Positions 52,326 to 61,516 of a stretch of 64,000 nt of DNA are shown one piece after another; the stretch's first letter is position 1; each line of letters starts with the position of its first letter. The DNA comes from Polyangiaceae bacterium. GTDB taxonomy: Bacteria; Myxococcota_A; Polyangia; Polyangiales; Polyangiaceae. Under the pieces are notes generated by a model, which was not told the DNA's origin, searched no databases, and saw nothing but the letters and a program-made list of their open reading frames with translations. The DNA lies in contig WQZB01000005.1 in the NCBI GenBank assembly GCA_009780955.1, forward strand, positions 1-64,000, read 5' to 3'. A program made the position numbers and the translations under genes.

Positions 52326-53782
52326 TCAGGCTGCGTGGATGGCGCTGCGATTGCGCCCGTGCTTGCAAGCATTGAGCGAGGGTTCGGCAGCTTCGCGAGG
52401 TTAGAATTCGACGCTTCGGCGTTCGCTGGGAGCAAGATCGTGGCGGTTGTGCCGCGCCCGCACTTACTTTCGAAGCAAAGCGATCCGCCGTGCTGCTCGA
52501 TGATGCCGCGCGCGATGGCAATGCCGAGCCCCGAGCCGCCTTCTTTGGTTGTGAAATAGGGCTTGCGGATGCGGGCAAGGACTTCTGGAGCCATGCCCGC
52601 GCCGCGATCTTTCACTTGGATTTGCGCGGCGCCATCGGCGCAACTTTTGGCGACTTCGATGCTGACGTCGGAGCCTCCGGGTGAAGCCTGCATCGCGTTG
52701 AGCACGAGGTTCAAGATGGCTTGACGCAATTTTTTGTTGTCGGCAAAAATCATGAGCTCGCGCGAGCCGCGGACTTCGAGATTCACGCCAACGTCGGTTG
52801 CGCGCGTTTCGAGAAGAAGCACGAGCTCGCGCGCGATGTCGAACGGGCGAACCTCGGCGAGGTCGAGCTCGCCCAACCCACGCGAGAAAGAAAGAAAGCC
52901 TTCCACGATGCCTTGCAGGCGCTCGGCCTCGGCCGACACAATCGCGAGGCGCTCTTTGACTTTGGCGTCGGTTGCGTTGCGCGCAACATGGGTGGAAAGC
53001 CCCTTGATGGCTGCGAGCGGGTTTTTCACCTCGTGGGCGAGACGCGCGGCAATGCCTTCGAGGGCACGCGTGCGGCCTTCGCTTTCGTCGCAAAGCTCTT
53101 CGCGACGCACGGCCAGCTCGAGGCCAATGCGCTCGTAAGCACGCGTGACACCACGGCCGATTTTGAAACACGAAGCAGCTGCAACAAGGCCGCTAATCAG
53201 CGAAAGCGCAACGTATTCGTCGCTTGCCCACTGCATTTGCGGTGCAAGCGGAGCAAAAAGCAAGACGAGCCTGGTGTGTGCGGCAAGGGCCATGATGCCG
53301 AGCCCGACAACGAAGCCGCCGAAGAGCAAAGGGCGCCGGTCGGCGAGTTCTGGATTCAACGCCGAGGTGAAAAGGATTGGAACGGTCATCAAAAGCAGCG
53401 GACTCGCGAGGCCCCCCGTGTTCGCAATGGAAACGAGGATTGCCACGAGCACCACAGCGAGCGCAATCGTTGTGCGCTCGCCGCGTCGTTTCTGTGCAAT
53501 GGCCGCAACGACCATGCAAATCGTGTAAGCTACAAGCTGAATGACAACGCGCAGGCGTGGGGCGCCGCGCAAGGCAAGCACGCCAACCACGATGACTTGG
53601 AAAGGCAACATCATCACCAGGCGCTTGCGCGAGGTCACATCGAGCATTTCGGCGAAAACGCGTCTTCGCACCGCCAGAAAGCGCTCGTTGTGCTGCTCTT
53701 CTTGCGCCGAGAGGCTGTCGCGAACGCCACTCCCACCACGTGCGCGACTGTCGCGGCCTTCCATCATGTCTTTCAAAAGCAT
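52322..53782 (-). CDS. Membrane sensor histidine kinase
   Basis: A 486-residue protein. Six hydrophobic segments occupy about 50-195, without a large extracytoplasmic loop. The dimerisation/phospho-acceptor helix has ARLAHEVKNPLAAIKGL (His). The catalytic ATPase domain shows NLVLNAMQASPGG (N box), DRGAGMAPEVL (G1) and GGSGLGIAIARGI (G2). It should phosphorylate the NtrC-type partner directly downstream. The ATG at 53782 is preferred to the GTG at 53824, as GAGG lies upstream. The signal sensed is unknown. Confidence 0.9.
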   Translation of the reverse strand: MLLKDMMEGRDSRARGGSGVRDSLSAQEEQHNERFLAVRRRVFAEMLDVTSRKRLVMMLPFQVIVVGVLALRGAPRLRVVIQLVAYTICMVVAAIAQKRRGERTTIALAVVLVAILVSIANTGGLASPLLLMTVPILFTSALNPELADRRPLLFGGFVVGLGIMALAAHTRLVLLFAPLAPQMQWASDEYVALSLISGLVAAASCFKIGRGVTRAYERIGLELAVRREELCDESEGRTRALEGIAARLAHEVKNPLAAIKGLSTHVARNATDAKVKERLAIVSAEAERLQGIVEGFLSFSRGLGELDLAEVRPFDIARELVLLLETRATDVGVNLEVRGSRELMIFADNKKLRQAILNLVLNAMQASPGGSDVSIEVAKSCADGAAQIQVKDRGAGMAPEVLARIRKPYFTTKEGGSGLGIAIARGIIEQHGGSLCFESKCGRGTTATILLPANAEASNSNLAKLPNPRSMLASTGAIAAPSTQPE

Positions 53783-53848
53783 ACCGCAGCAGCCTCGCTT
53801 GTTCGATGCCGCGCATGCAGCCACGTTTCAGGATTTGGCGTGGCGGCG

Positions 53849-53975
53849 TGAGGGGCACCCACAAGGGATGCCCCTACGAAGAATGCGTTTTGTTAGCGGT
53901 CGCGTGTAGGGGCGTATGGCCATACGCCCCTACGAACGGGTCTTGATGGCTGTAGGGGCGCAGCATGCTGCGCCC
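53849..53975 (+). repeat. Class-2 hairpin triplet read into a protein tail
   Basis: The cores are CACCC...GGATG (with AGGGGCACCC/GGATGCCCCT arms), TATGGCCATA and CAGCATGCTG. The minus-strand protease gene runs through the second and third hairpins. Confidence 0.85.
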
Positions 53976-55164
53976 GGCGAACCAAAGCACCTACAACGAA
54001 GAGGAACCCAAGGCCTATGCGCGACCACGGCGGCTCGGTCGCGCCGACCGCGGCGAGCGAGCTGACGGCGACGGAGCATCCGGCGCTGCTGGGCGGAGTA
54101 GTAGGCGCTGCTACGCTCGGCGAGCTCGGCGCCGTGGTTGGAGTTGGCGTTGGCGCGGCCGGCGCCGGTGTGTTTGCCGCTACACCACTGTCTTCGGCAG
54201 CGCCCGCGTCGGGTGCGTCCGGGACTTGCGGCTCAGTAGCATCGCCGGTCCACGACGGCTCGGGGTAGAGCGTCCAGTTCTGCGAGGCTGTTTCGACCGT
54301 GCTGACAACCATATCGCGAAAGGCATCGAGACGCGTGTAGATTGCACCTTCACACGCGGTCTTTGTGGTTTCTCCACGTGACAGAACGCCGAAGGAGACG
54401 GCGCCTTGGCCGCCGTTCGCGGAAAAAGAGTTGTCGTCGAACGCGCTCGAGCCGCTGTCACCCGGGCATGCTCCGTCGCCACCGCCGAACTCGCTTGCGC
54501 TCATCGCCGCAGTGGGACACGAAACCGTGGCCGTTGGGCACTCGATGGGTATGCCTTGACGGATGTAACGCGTGCCCGCAGTGCCGGTACTTGGCGCCGT
54601 CATTCCGTAGCCAATGGCAGTGTATGTGCGGGCGTAGCGCGCGCTTGTCATGGGATACTCTACGCCCGGTGTGATGGGGGTTGCTTCGGAGGCGTCGATC
54701 GTGTCGGCGAGCACCAGCAGCGCGATGTCGTTGCCGCAGACGTGGGTGTCACTCGGAGTGACGAAGCTATCGACCGCGTGCCACGTTGGGTTGCCCGAAA
54801 GCATTTGCGGCGACGTAGTAATCGCAAAGGCTTTGGCTTGCTGACTGCCGAAAGTGGGGCTTTGCGAGCAGTCGATGATTTCTGGTGATGTTTGAACGCA
54901 GTGGCGTGCGGTGACAACGACGTTCGGCGCGATGAGTGCGCCCGAACACACGGCAGCACATGGCGGGTTATTGCCGCCCGTGGGACCGATGCACACACCC
55001 ACCGCAAACGAGTGCGTTGTGTCAACGGTGCCGCCTTGAATGGCCTGTTGGGCAAAAGAAAGCGGGCCATCATCAGCCACGGAAGCCGAGTTTTGCGAGC
55101 AGCTAGCAACAGCAAACGCGAAAACCGCGACTCCCGTGGACACGGGCAGCCAATCAAACCTCAT
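53893..55164 (-). CDS. Trypsin-like serine protease lipoprotein with MYXO-CTERM-like tail
   Basis: A 423-residue protein with lipobox AVASC (Cys 22). The S1 protease domain spans about 43-290: IQGGTVDTTHSFAVGV, VVTARHC (His), NDIALLVL (Asp) and GACPGDSGSSAF (Ser). A Pro/Ala/Thr-rich linker follows, then SAGC and a hydrophobic stretch with basic end (IGLGFLFVVGALVRR), which resembles MYXO-CTERM. The final 24 or so residues (AQHAAPLQPSRPVRRGVW onward) are encoded by the class-2 array, so the original C-terminus has been replaced or extended. Confidence 0.85.
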   Translation of the reverse strand: MRFDWLPVSTGVAVFAFAVASCSQNSASVADDGPLSFAQQAIQGGTVDTTHSFAVGVCIGPTGGNNPPCAAVCSGALIAPNVVVTARHCVQTSPEIIDCSQSPTFGSQQAKAFAITTSPQMLSGNPTWHAVDSFVTPSDTHVCGNDIALLVLADTIDASEATPITPGVEYPMTSARYARTYTAIGYGMTAPSTGTAGTRYIRQGIPIECPTATVSCPTAAMSASEFGGGDGACPGDSGSSAFDDNSFSANGGQGAVSFGVLSRGETTKTACEGAIYTRLDAFRDMVVSTVETASQNWTLYPEPSWTGDATEPQVPDAPDAGAAEDSGVAANTPAPAAPTPTPTTAPSSPSVAAPTTPPSSAGCSVAVSSLAAVGATEPPWSRIGLGFLFVVGALVRRAQHAAPLQPSRPVRRGVWPYAPTRDR

Positions 55165-55514
55165 GACAAAAGCTCCAAGTTATCCAAGTGAAATTTGTAC
55201 TCTAAGGTGCAGGACGATCGCGCCTGCAAAGCATACGTGACTAGCGTGACCGTCTTGTGCGACTGGAAAATTCTATGAATTCACATTTTAAAGAGCAACG
55301 CGGGCACTAAGCCGCGCCAGGGCAGCCGCGGGACGTCGCGGGAGCACGCGTGACGCAGGCTCGCGCGCTGCTTTTTACTGCCCGGAGTCGATTACGATTT
55401 TGCAATCGCTGTGAAGTTTGGCCTTACATGCCGCCTCCTAACCTGCTGAACTGCGCTGCCGCACCGACTCGCTGGTGCGACACATCATTCAACGGACAAC
55501 GGAGGACATGCGCA
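55165..55514. other. Gene-free stretch upstream of an outer-membrane gene
   Basis: This 350-bp region separates the divergent protease and outer-membrane genes. A frame is open from 55350 into the next gene but has no typical start. GGAGG before 55515 supports that start instead. No repeat, RNA or convincing promoter was recognised. Confidence 0.4.
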
Positions 55515-56300
55515 ATGAGGACTGCTCTAACGTTAACGGCGGGTATCGCGGTGGTACTGCTCGCGCCTGCGGCTTTGGCTCAAGACCAGGGAGGGGCGGG
55601 CGCGCCGCCTCCACCACCACAAATGGCCCCTCCACCGCCCCCACCTGGGCACCATGCGCCTCCGCCTGCACCCAACGACGACGACAACGGCCCTTCAGAC
55701 CACGAAAAGTACGCCGTCGGCCACTTGGCATTTGGCTACATGGGGTTCAGTGACGTCCCAATCTACCCTGCTACTGGCACCACTATCGGTACTGTCTCGG
55801 CTCCCGTTGCTGGCGTCCGTTATTGGTTCAACGAAAAGTTCGGGCTCGACGTGGGCATTGGCCTTTGGGAGCAAAGTAGCTCCAGCACCAACGGCAGTAC
55901 GACGACAAGCAACCCAAGCCAGCTTGCCATTGCCTTGCACGGCGGCGTGCCAATTACTTTTTATCACCAGAAGCACTACAAGTTCCTTTTGGTTCCGGAG
56001 CTAAACATCGGCTTTGCGCATTCGAACGTGCCGGGAACTGGCGGTGCGGCCGACACTTCTCTCAACGGCTATGTCATCAATCTCGGCGCACGCGCCGGTG
56101 CCGAAATTCACTTTGGCTTTATTGGGATTCCGCAGCTCGCACTTCAGGCAGGTCTCGGTCTATACATAAACCAAGAACATGTATCGGCGTCCCAAAGTGG
56201 CGTCTCGGCTTCGGCGAATAGGTTCACGCTCTCCACAACGGCAAAAGGCAATCCGTGGGATATCTTTGCCGGCAGCATCTTCGCGCTTTATTATTTCTAG
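55515..56300 (+). CDS. Outer-membrane beta-barrel-like protein
   Basis: A 261-residue protein with a signal peptide ending in APAALAQD, a Pro-rich segment (APPPPPQMAPPPPPPG) and an acidic stretch (NDDDNGPSDHE). From about 70 on, amphipathic strands suggest a barrel (VRYWFNEKFGLDVGIGLWEQ, FLLVPELNIGFAHSNVPG, LGARAGAEIHFGFIGIP). It ends in FALYYF, an aromatic-terminated strand. It is similar in layout to the protein at 14495. The ATG at 55515 follows GGAGG by ten bases. Function unknown. Confidence 0.7.
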   Translation: MRTALTLTAGIAVVLLAPAALAQDQGGAGAPPPPPQMAPPPPPPGHHAPPPAPNDDDNGPSDHEKYAVGHLAFGYMGFSDVPIYPATGTTIGTVSAPVAGVRYWFNEKFGLDVGIGLWEQSSSSTNGSTTTSNPSQLAIALHGGVPITFYHQKHYKFLLVPELNIGFAHSNVPGTGGAADTSLNGYVINLGARAGAEIHFGFIGIPQLALQAGLGLYINQEHVSASQSGVSASANRFTLSTTAKGNPWDIFAGSIFALYYF

Positions 56301-56310
56301 GCCGCGGTAG

Positions 56311-56404
56311 ATCCTGAGGGCGCGATGAATCGCGCCCCTACAACCAAAAACGCATATCCGTAGGAGCACCCCTTGTGGGTGCCCTATGGGGCGGCCCCTA
56401 CGGG
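56311..56404 (+). repeat. Class-2 hairpin array overlapping mqnD
   Basis: Core CGATGAATCG is followed by the AACCAAAAACGCATAT spacer, then GTAGGAGCACCCC/GGGTGCCC and GGGGCGGCCCCTA. The TAG of mqnD (minus strand, 56398-56400) is part of the last element. Confidence 0.8.
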
Positions 56405-57255
56405 GCTATTTCTACATACGCGCCGTCGGGCAAAAGCCCCGCGGCGCGTCCGCGTTTAAAAAGCTCGTCGAGTGCGCGGCGAACATCGTCGGGTGCATCG
56501 AGCGTGTCGTCGTTCGCATACATCGCGAGGTAACGATCGAGCGACGAGGCGTCGAGGCCAACATCGGTGCGCGTTTCCTCGGCGAGCAGCGCGCGCGCCA
56601 CTTCATCGCGGTGCTCGGCTGCCCAGCGAATCGATGATTGGCATACACGAGAAATCGTTTCGATGGATTCGGCGCCAAGGCTGCGCCGAATGGCATTGCC
56701 ACCAAGAGGAAGTGGCAACCCACCCGTGGCATGCGCCCACGCCTCGCCAATGTCGGTGACTTTCACAGTGCCTTCGCGTTCGTAGAAAAGCCGGCCTTCG
56801 TGAATGAGCAGCGAAGCTTCGACCTTTCCACTTCGCAGCGATTCGAACGCCGCTGCATAAGGCGCAATGGGCACGACCACCGGCTCGAAATCGCCGAGTA
56901 GCAATCGCAAAACCAGATATGCCGTGGTTCGCATGCCAGGCACGCCAATGCGCTTGCCTTGCAGCGATGCGAGCGTGCGCGGCTCACGAGCCACGAGCAC
57001 CGGGCCGTAGCCCCGCCCGACCGACATGCCGTGCGGCAGAAGCAAGTAGTTTTCCGAAATGCGTGCATATTGCGCAATCGACACGGCAATGACGTCGGCA
57101 TCGCCGGATTCGGCGCGCTGGTTCAGCGTTTCGGTGTCGGCGCGCTCGGCGGTGAAGGTGAGGCCTTCGGTATTCACCTTGCCGTGAAGCAATGGCCAAA
57201 ACATGAAAATGTCGTCGCTGTCGGGCGAAAATGCGAGCGCAATAGGGCTTTTCAC
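56398..57255 (-). CDS. mqnD: MqnD, 1,4-dihydroxy-6-naphthoate synthase (futalosine menaquinone pathway)
   Basis: A 285-residue soluble enzyme of the MqnA/MqnD periplasmic-binding-protein-like family. LAFSPDSDDIFMFWPLLHG, DVIAVSIAQYARISENYLLL, GYGPVLVA, IGVPGMRTTAYLVL, SLLIHEGRLFYE and GGLPLPLGGNAI are the family motifs. MqnD converts cyclic dehypoxanthinyl futalosine to dihydroxynaphthoate in menaquinone synthesis. Other mqn genes are not in the window. The last residue codons and TAG lie in a class-2 hairpin. It is preceded by a class-1/class-2 composite element. Confidence 0.93.
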   Translation of the reverse strand: MKSPIALAFSPDSDDIFMFWPLLHGKVNTEGLTFTAERADTETLNQRAESGDADVIAVSIAQYARISENYLLLPHGMSVGRGYGPVLVAREPRTLASLQGKRIGVPGMRTTAYLVLRLLLGDFEPVVVPIAPYAAAFESLRSGKVEASLLIHEGRLFYEREGTVKVTDIGEAWAHATGGLPLPLGGNAIRRSLGAESIETISRVCQSSIRWAAEHRDEVARALLAEETRTDVGLDASSLDRYLAMYANDDTLDAPDDVRRALDELFKRGRAAGLLPDGAYVEIAP

Positions 57256-57278
57256 AACGCCGTCGTACCGCGGGACTA

Positions 57279-57337
57279 GACCGCTTTCAAGATCCCGAGG
57301 GCGCGATGAATCGCGCCTCTACAACCAACAAGCGGTC
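57279..57337 (+). repeat. Composite class-1/class-2 element
   Basis: The 59-bp element has class-1 tips (GACCGCTTTCAAG and AGCGGTC) enclosing a class-2 hairpin (GGGCGCGATGAATCGCGCCT, then CTACAACCAACA). The right tip forms the stop codon of the neighbouring minus-strand gene. Confidence 0.85.
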
Positions 57338-58208
57338 AAAGAGAGTCGACGATGACCTTTTCGCGATCCGCAGCGCGCTCAGCGGCCTCGATCGACAACA
57401 CATCGGCGTCGTGCATCAAATCCGAGCGATGTAACCCCACGGTTGCAAGGAGGGCACGCGATGGCGTAAGCCCAAGGTCGGGCGCGTGGACAAAGAGCTT
57501 GCCGAGTTGTTCGGCGTAGGCCCGAGCGAGCGTGCGGAAATCAATGTTGTCGAAGACCTTTGTACGGCGCCGGCTTGCCGCGGCCGATGCCATCAAGCTT
57601 GCCGTAAGCACATGATAAAGGCCCGCGAGACGAAGCTTGGCCACCCTGTCTTTGTGAGCAAGAATGCGACGAAGAAAGTGCGCATTGAGCGGCACGTGAA
57701 ACGACTCGTCGCGCGTGAGAATGGTGAGCATTTGGCGGATTGCCGGATGCTGTTTCGCGGTGCGAAGGGCGATGCGATACGTGGTGGAGCCAATCGTTTC
57801 GAACATGAGATTCGTGAGCACAATGCTCTCGTGGCGCTTGGCTCGCGCGTAGAGGTGATAGAAAGTGCTCGTGGTTGGCCCCATAGGCCGAAGCTCGCCA
57901 CCAAGGAACGGAAGGAACTTGGTGAGAAGCTCGCGGTGCCAGCCCTCTTCGTCGCCATAAAGGCGCAACGTCTCGGCGAACTCTGGATCGGCCTTTTCAA
58001 CTTCCGAGGCAATTTCGTGCGCCTGGCGTAGCCCCGATTCTTCAGCACGAAAGGCTGCGTTGAAGAAGGCAATGGCGCCATTCTGTTCTTCGGAGCTTGC
58101 CCAGTTGATCGGCGTCGAGAGATCGAGCACTTCGTCGTACATGCGCTCGCGACGCTTTTTGAGAAGACCAAGCCAGTGTGCCGTTGGGAGATCGTTCGTG
58201 GTGGCCAT
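57336..58208 (-). CDS. Ferritin-like diiron protein, possibly AurF-type oxygenase
   Basis: The 290-residue helical protein carries spaced carboxylate/His motifs suited to a diiron centre: RAEESGLRQAHEIA, YGDEEGWHRELL, NLMFETIGSTTYR, DESFHVPLNAHFLRR. That arrangement resembles ferritin-like oxygenases such as AurF or other N-oxygenases; a specific substrate is not evident. The ATG at 58208 is preferred because conserved sequence starts right there. The TGA (57336-57338) is created at the composite repeat. Confidence 0.65.
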   Translation of the reverse strand: MATTNDLPTAHWLGLLKKRRERMYDEVLDLSTPINWASSEEQNGAIAFFNAAFRAEESGLRQAHEIASEVEKADPEFAETLRLYGDEEGWHRELLTKFLPFLGGELRPMGPTTSTFYHLYARAKRHESIVLTNLMFETIGSTTYRIALRTAKQHPAIRQMLTILTRDESFHVPLNAHFLRRILAHKDRVAKLRLAGLYHVLTASLMASAAASRRRTKVFDNIDFRTLARAYAEQLGKLFVHAPDLGLTPSRALLATVGLHRSDLMHDADVLSIEAAERAADREKVIVDSL

Positions 58209-58311
58209 AGCGCAGGTGACGCCTAGCACGTCTTCTTGGCAAGATCTCTTGTCAACCACATAAAAAAAAGAACCACGATGAACGGCTTCGGTGTTTTAGA
58301 ATCTTTCTTTT

Positions 58312-59847
58312 ATGTCCATCGACAACGACGACGACGAGAACTTCGCAGCTTTGTTTGAACGTGAGGCTGGCGCGCAAAACACGCGCAACACGCGAAAGCA
58401 GCGGCGCGTGCCGCGTGTTGGCGAGCGGCTCGAAGGGGTGGTGGTGCAAGTTGGGCGCGACGCTGTCTTCGTCGAGCTCGACGGCAAACTGCAAGCCCTG
58501 CTCGAAGCCGACGAGGTTCGCGAGCCTGACGGTTCCATTGCGCTTTCGGAAGGCGACAAGATCACCGCGCATGTGGTCGAAGTCGACGAGAAGAGTGGCG
58601 TCGTTCGCCTTGGTCGGTCAATGGGCAAGGCAGCGAGCCTTGCCGCTCTCGAGCAGGCTATGGCTGCGGGGCTTGGCGTCGACGGCAAAGTAACGGCTTC
58701 GAACAAAGGCGGAATCGAGGTCGACTTGGGCACTGCGCGCGCTTTCTGCCCGATGTCGCAAATCGACGACAAGCGCGTTGGTGACGCCGATATTCAGGCG
58801 CTTTTGGGCCAAACGCTCCAATTTTTGGTAACTGCCATTCGCGACGGCAAAAGCGTAGTTGTATCGCGGCGCGCATTTTTGCAAAAGCAGGCGGCCGAGT
58901 TGGCCGAGCGCGCCATGAGTCAAATCACACCCGGTGCGGTGCTCACCGGCACGGTGACGAGCCTTCGCGACTTCGGCGCTTTTGTCGATCTCGGCGGCGT
59001 TGAAGGGCTCATTCCCCGCACAGAAATCGCGCACGATCGCAGCCTGTCCGTGGGCGATGCTTTGAAAGCCGGCGACACGGTCGAAGTGCAGGTGCTCCAA
59101 GTCAAAGACAGCGAGGCCAGCGAGGCCAACGCGACGAAAGCGACGAGAGCGACCAGACCGGAGAGCGCTTCGACAAAAAAGATCACGCTGTCTCTCAAGG
59201 CGCTCGCAGTCGATCCGTGGGCGGAGCTGTCAATCGTCGAAGGTCGCGTTATTTTGGGCACGGTCACCCGCCTCGCAGAGTTTGGCGCTTTCGTGCGGAT
59301 TGCATCCGGCGTCGAAGGGCTCGTTCACGTCTCCGAGCTTGGTCGCCGTACGCCCACACCCAATGCACCCGGTGCGCCGAGTGCGATGCCTTCCGAAGGC
59401 GACGAGATGCGCGTGGTGGTCAGCAAGATCGACCGCGTGTCGCGCAAAATCTCCCTTGTACCTGCTCCCGATGGCGCGGAGGTTGGCACAACCATCGTTA
59501 CCAACGCCCAGGTAAGGGTGGGTGCCATCGTGAGCGGCGTTGTCGAGCGCATCGAGCAATACGGACTATTCGTGCAAATCGACGGCACAACAGGGCGCGG
59601 AGGTCGAGGTCTCGTCCCCATCGCCGAAATCGGTGTTGCTCGAGGAACCGACTTGCGCAAGGCATTCCCCATCGGCACAGCCGTCACCACGAAAGTGCTC
59701 GAAACCGGCGAAGGCCGTCTCCGGCTTTCGATCAGAGGCGCCAAAGACGCCGAAGAGCGAGCGGCTTTCGAAGCCGCACGCGGCAAAGCAAGCGCACCAG
59801 CATCGCTCGGGACGTTCGCGGATTTGCTCAAAGGCCGCAGGCTTTAG
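58312..59847 (+). CDS. S1 RNA-binding domain protein (RpsA-like)
   Basis: A 511-residue protein with several S1 (OB-fold) repeats, at about 40-105, 115-185, 200-295, 310-385 and 405-480. Recognisable pieces are GERLEGVVVQVGRDAVFVEL, LTGTVTSLRDFGAFVDLGG, EGLIPRTEIAHDR, LGTVTRLAEFGAFVRIASG and GLVHVSELGR. It is shorter and more irregular than ribosomal protein S1 (usually six repeats) and could be an S1 paralogue that binds mRNA on the ribosome. The N-terminus is acidic. The ATG at 58312 follows an A/T-rich leader. Confidence 0.8.
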   Translation: MSIDNDDDENFAALFEREAGAQNTRNTRKQRRVPRVGERLEGVVVQVGRDAVFVELDGKLQALLEADEVREPDGSIALSEGDKITAHVVEVDEKSGVVRLGRSMGKAASLAALEQAMAAGLGVDGKVTASNKGGIEVDLGTARAFCPMSQIDDKRVGDADIQALLGQTLQFLVTAIRDGKSVVVSRRAFLQKQAAELAERAMSQITPGAVLTGTVTSLRDFGAFVDLGGVEGLIPRTEIAHDRSLSVGDALKAGDTVEVQVLQVKDSEASEANATKATRATRPESASTKKITLSLKALAVDPWAELSIVEGRVILGTVTRLAEFGAFVRIASGVEGLVHVSELGRRTPTPNAPGAPSAMPSEGDEMRVVVSKIDRVSRKISLVPAPDGAEVGTTIVTNAQVRVGAIVSGVVERIEQYGLFVQIDGTTGRGGRGLVPIAEIGVARGTDLRKAFPIGTAVTTKVLETGEGRLRLSIRGAKDAEERAAFEAARGKASAPASLGTFADLLKGRRL

Positions 59848-59983
59848 GCATGGCAGTCATGTTGTCGCTGCGCATGTGACTTCGACGTGCCGTGGCTGTC
59901 GCGGTTGTCGCGTGATCGTCGTCAAACTATTACCAAACAGTGACGGCATCGCGTGTGCTTGACAAGGCACCATATAGGCAAGC

Positions 59984-61438
59984 GTGAGCCACTTGTCCGA
60001 GTCCGAAAGTCTCCTCGTCTTCTCCGACGTCCATTTGGGCAGCGACATCCTCGATGGCGCCGAAAACAAAGCGCGTCGTTCTGCCACCATCGATTCCGAT
60101 CTCGCCGAACTGCTCGCGCACTACCGAAGCACGCCACCACGCGGCGCGCGGTGGCGCATCGTCATTGCCGGCGACTTCATCGATTTCATTGGCATGAGCA
60201 TCCCTGCCGAGGCAACCACACGCATTGCACTTGAAACGCCACCGAACGAGGAAGAGCGCGAGCACGGTCTCGGTAACGCCGCCGATCACGCAAGGCTCAA
60301 GCTTCGTCGTGTCGCAGAACGTCACGCCAACGTATTTTGCGAATTGGCCATGTTCGTGGCCGATGGTCACGCGCTAACGCTCGTGCATGGCAATCACGAT
60401 ATCGAGTTTCATTGGGATGACGTAAAAAATGATTTTCGCGAAATTCTTTTTTCGCTTGCCACTGCCAACAATACCTTTCTCCATCGCATCCATCGCGAAA
60501 GCTTTTTTTCGCGCATCGAGTTCAACCCTTGGTTCTATTACCGTGACGGTATCTGCTACATCGAGCACGGTCATCAATACGACGCGTTCTGCGCAACCAC
60601 CCACGTCATGGCGCCCGTTTCACCACTCGATCCGCGCCGCGTTGCCCGCTGCTTCTCCGACACATTCCTTCGCTTCGTCGTTCGGCGCACCGTTGGCATG
60701 AAGGAATACGGGCACGAGCACGTCGGCCTTTTCTATTATGTTGGATTCGGTCTGAAGCTCGGCATGCTTGGCATGCTGCAGCTCGTTTGCCACTTTACGG
60801 CAGCCGTTGTGGCGCTGTTTCGCTTGCGGCGCGCGTATTTGTCGGAGGCCGCTGCCGTTCTGCGCGCCGAGCACGAGCAGCGCATTTTGAAGCTCGCCGA
60901 GGCGACGCGCCTGGGCAAAGACAAGTTGCGCGCGCTGCTCTCGCTGCAGGTGGCGCCGATTTCTTCGTCGATCCGTGGAATTCTCGCCAGCGTTCTGCTC
61001 GATCGAATCGCGCTCGCATTGCTCTCGGCCTTCACATTCGTTCTGCTTGCGGCTCTGTCTGCGTTTCACGGGCATGTCTTCTGGGGCGCGCTCGGCGTGC
61101 TCGTGACATGGTCGCTGCTCAATCGCTATTTGTCGTCGCGGCGTGAGGTCGATCCGGCGAAAGTCATGACCGAGCGCGCGGCTCATCTTGCGCGACTCTT
61201 CCCCGCGGCATTCGTGGTGATGGGGCACACCCACGTACCCACGATGTCATCCGCAGGCAGCGCCACGTACGTCAACGTTGGATCTTGGGCAGAGGAAGAC
61301 GACGCGCAAACGAATTACCGCGCAGCGCGAACGCATCTCGTCATTGAGGTTGGTGACCGAGGCGCCGAGGCCACGTTCTGCACATGGGAAGCTTCAGGCC
61401 CGCGCGCGTTCGAGCTACCCAAATCGAAAGCGGTCTAA
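59984..61438 (+). CDS. Calcineurin-like metallophosphoesterase with a membrane segment
   Basis: The 484-residue protein has the dimetal motifs VFSDVHLGSD (DxH), IAGDFIDFIG (GDxxD), LVHGNHDIEF (GNHD) and FVVMGHTHVP (GHTH), plus EHGHQYDAF. Between them at about 245-275 and 340-385 are hydrophobic segments, so it is probably membrane-associated. LpxH-like UDP-diacylglucosamine hydrolysis is possible but unproven. The start is GTG at 59984. The last residues (SKAV) derive from a class-1 right end, and TAA follows it. Confidence 0.8.
   Translation: MSHLSESESLLVFSDVHLGSDILDGAENKARRSATIDSDLAELLAHYRSTPPRGARWRIVIAGDFIDFIGMSIPAEATTRIALETPPNEEEREHGLGNAADHARLKLRRVAERHANVFCELAMFVADGHALTLVHGNHDIEFHWDDVKNDFREILFSLATANNTFLHRIHRESFFSRIEFNPWFYYRDGICYIEHGHQYDAFCATTHVMAPVSPLDPRRVARCFSDTFLRFVVRRTVGMKEYGHEHVGLFYYVGFGLKLGMLGMLQLVCHFTAAVVALFRLRRAYLSEAAAVLRAEHEQRILKLAEATRLGKDKLRALLSLQVAPISSSIRGILASVLLDRIALALLSAFTFVLLAALSAFHGHVFWGALGVLVTWSLLNRYLSSRREVDPAKVMTERAAHLARLFPAAFVVMGHTHVPTMSSAGSATYVNVGSWAEEDDAQTNYRAARTHLVIEVGDRGAEATFCTWEASGPRAFELPKSKAV
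61420..61435 (+). repeat. Class-1 right-end fragment
   Basis: CAAATCGAAAGCGGTC is the exact class-1 right terminus. It encodes the final residues of the phosphoesterase and abuts its TAA. Confidence 0.8.
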
Positions 61439-61516
61439 AGCCCGGACACAAAAAACCTTTACACGACCGTATGAGGCTCGTAGCCAGCGAGCTTGAGATC
61501 GTGCACCATCCTGATG

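Noticed and set aside
59958-59984. TTGACA before the phosphoesterase gene as a -35 box
   Set aside because: It is only about 20 bases from the GTG start, and no -10 box fits at proper spacing.
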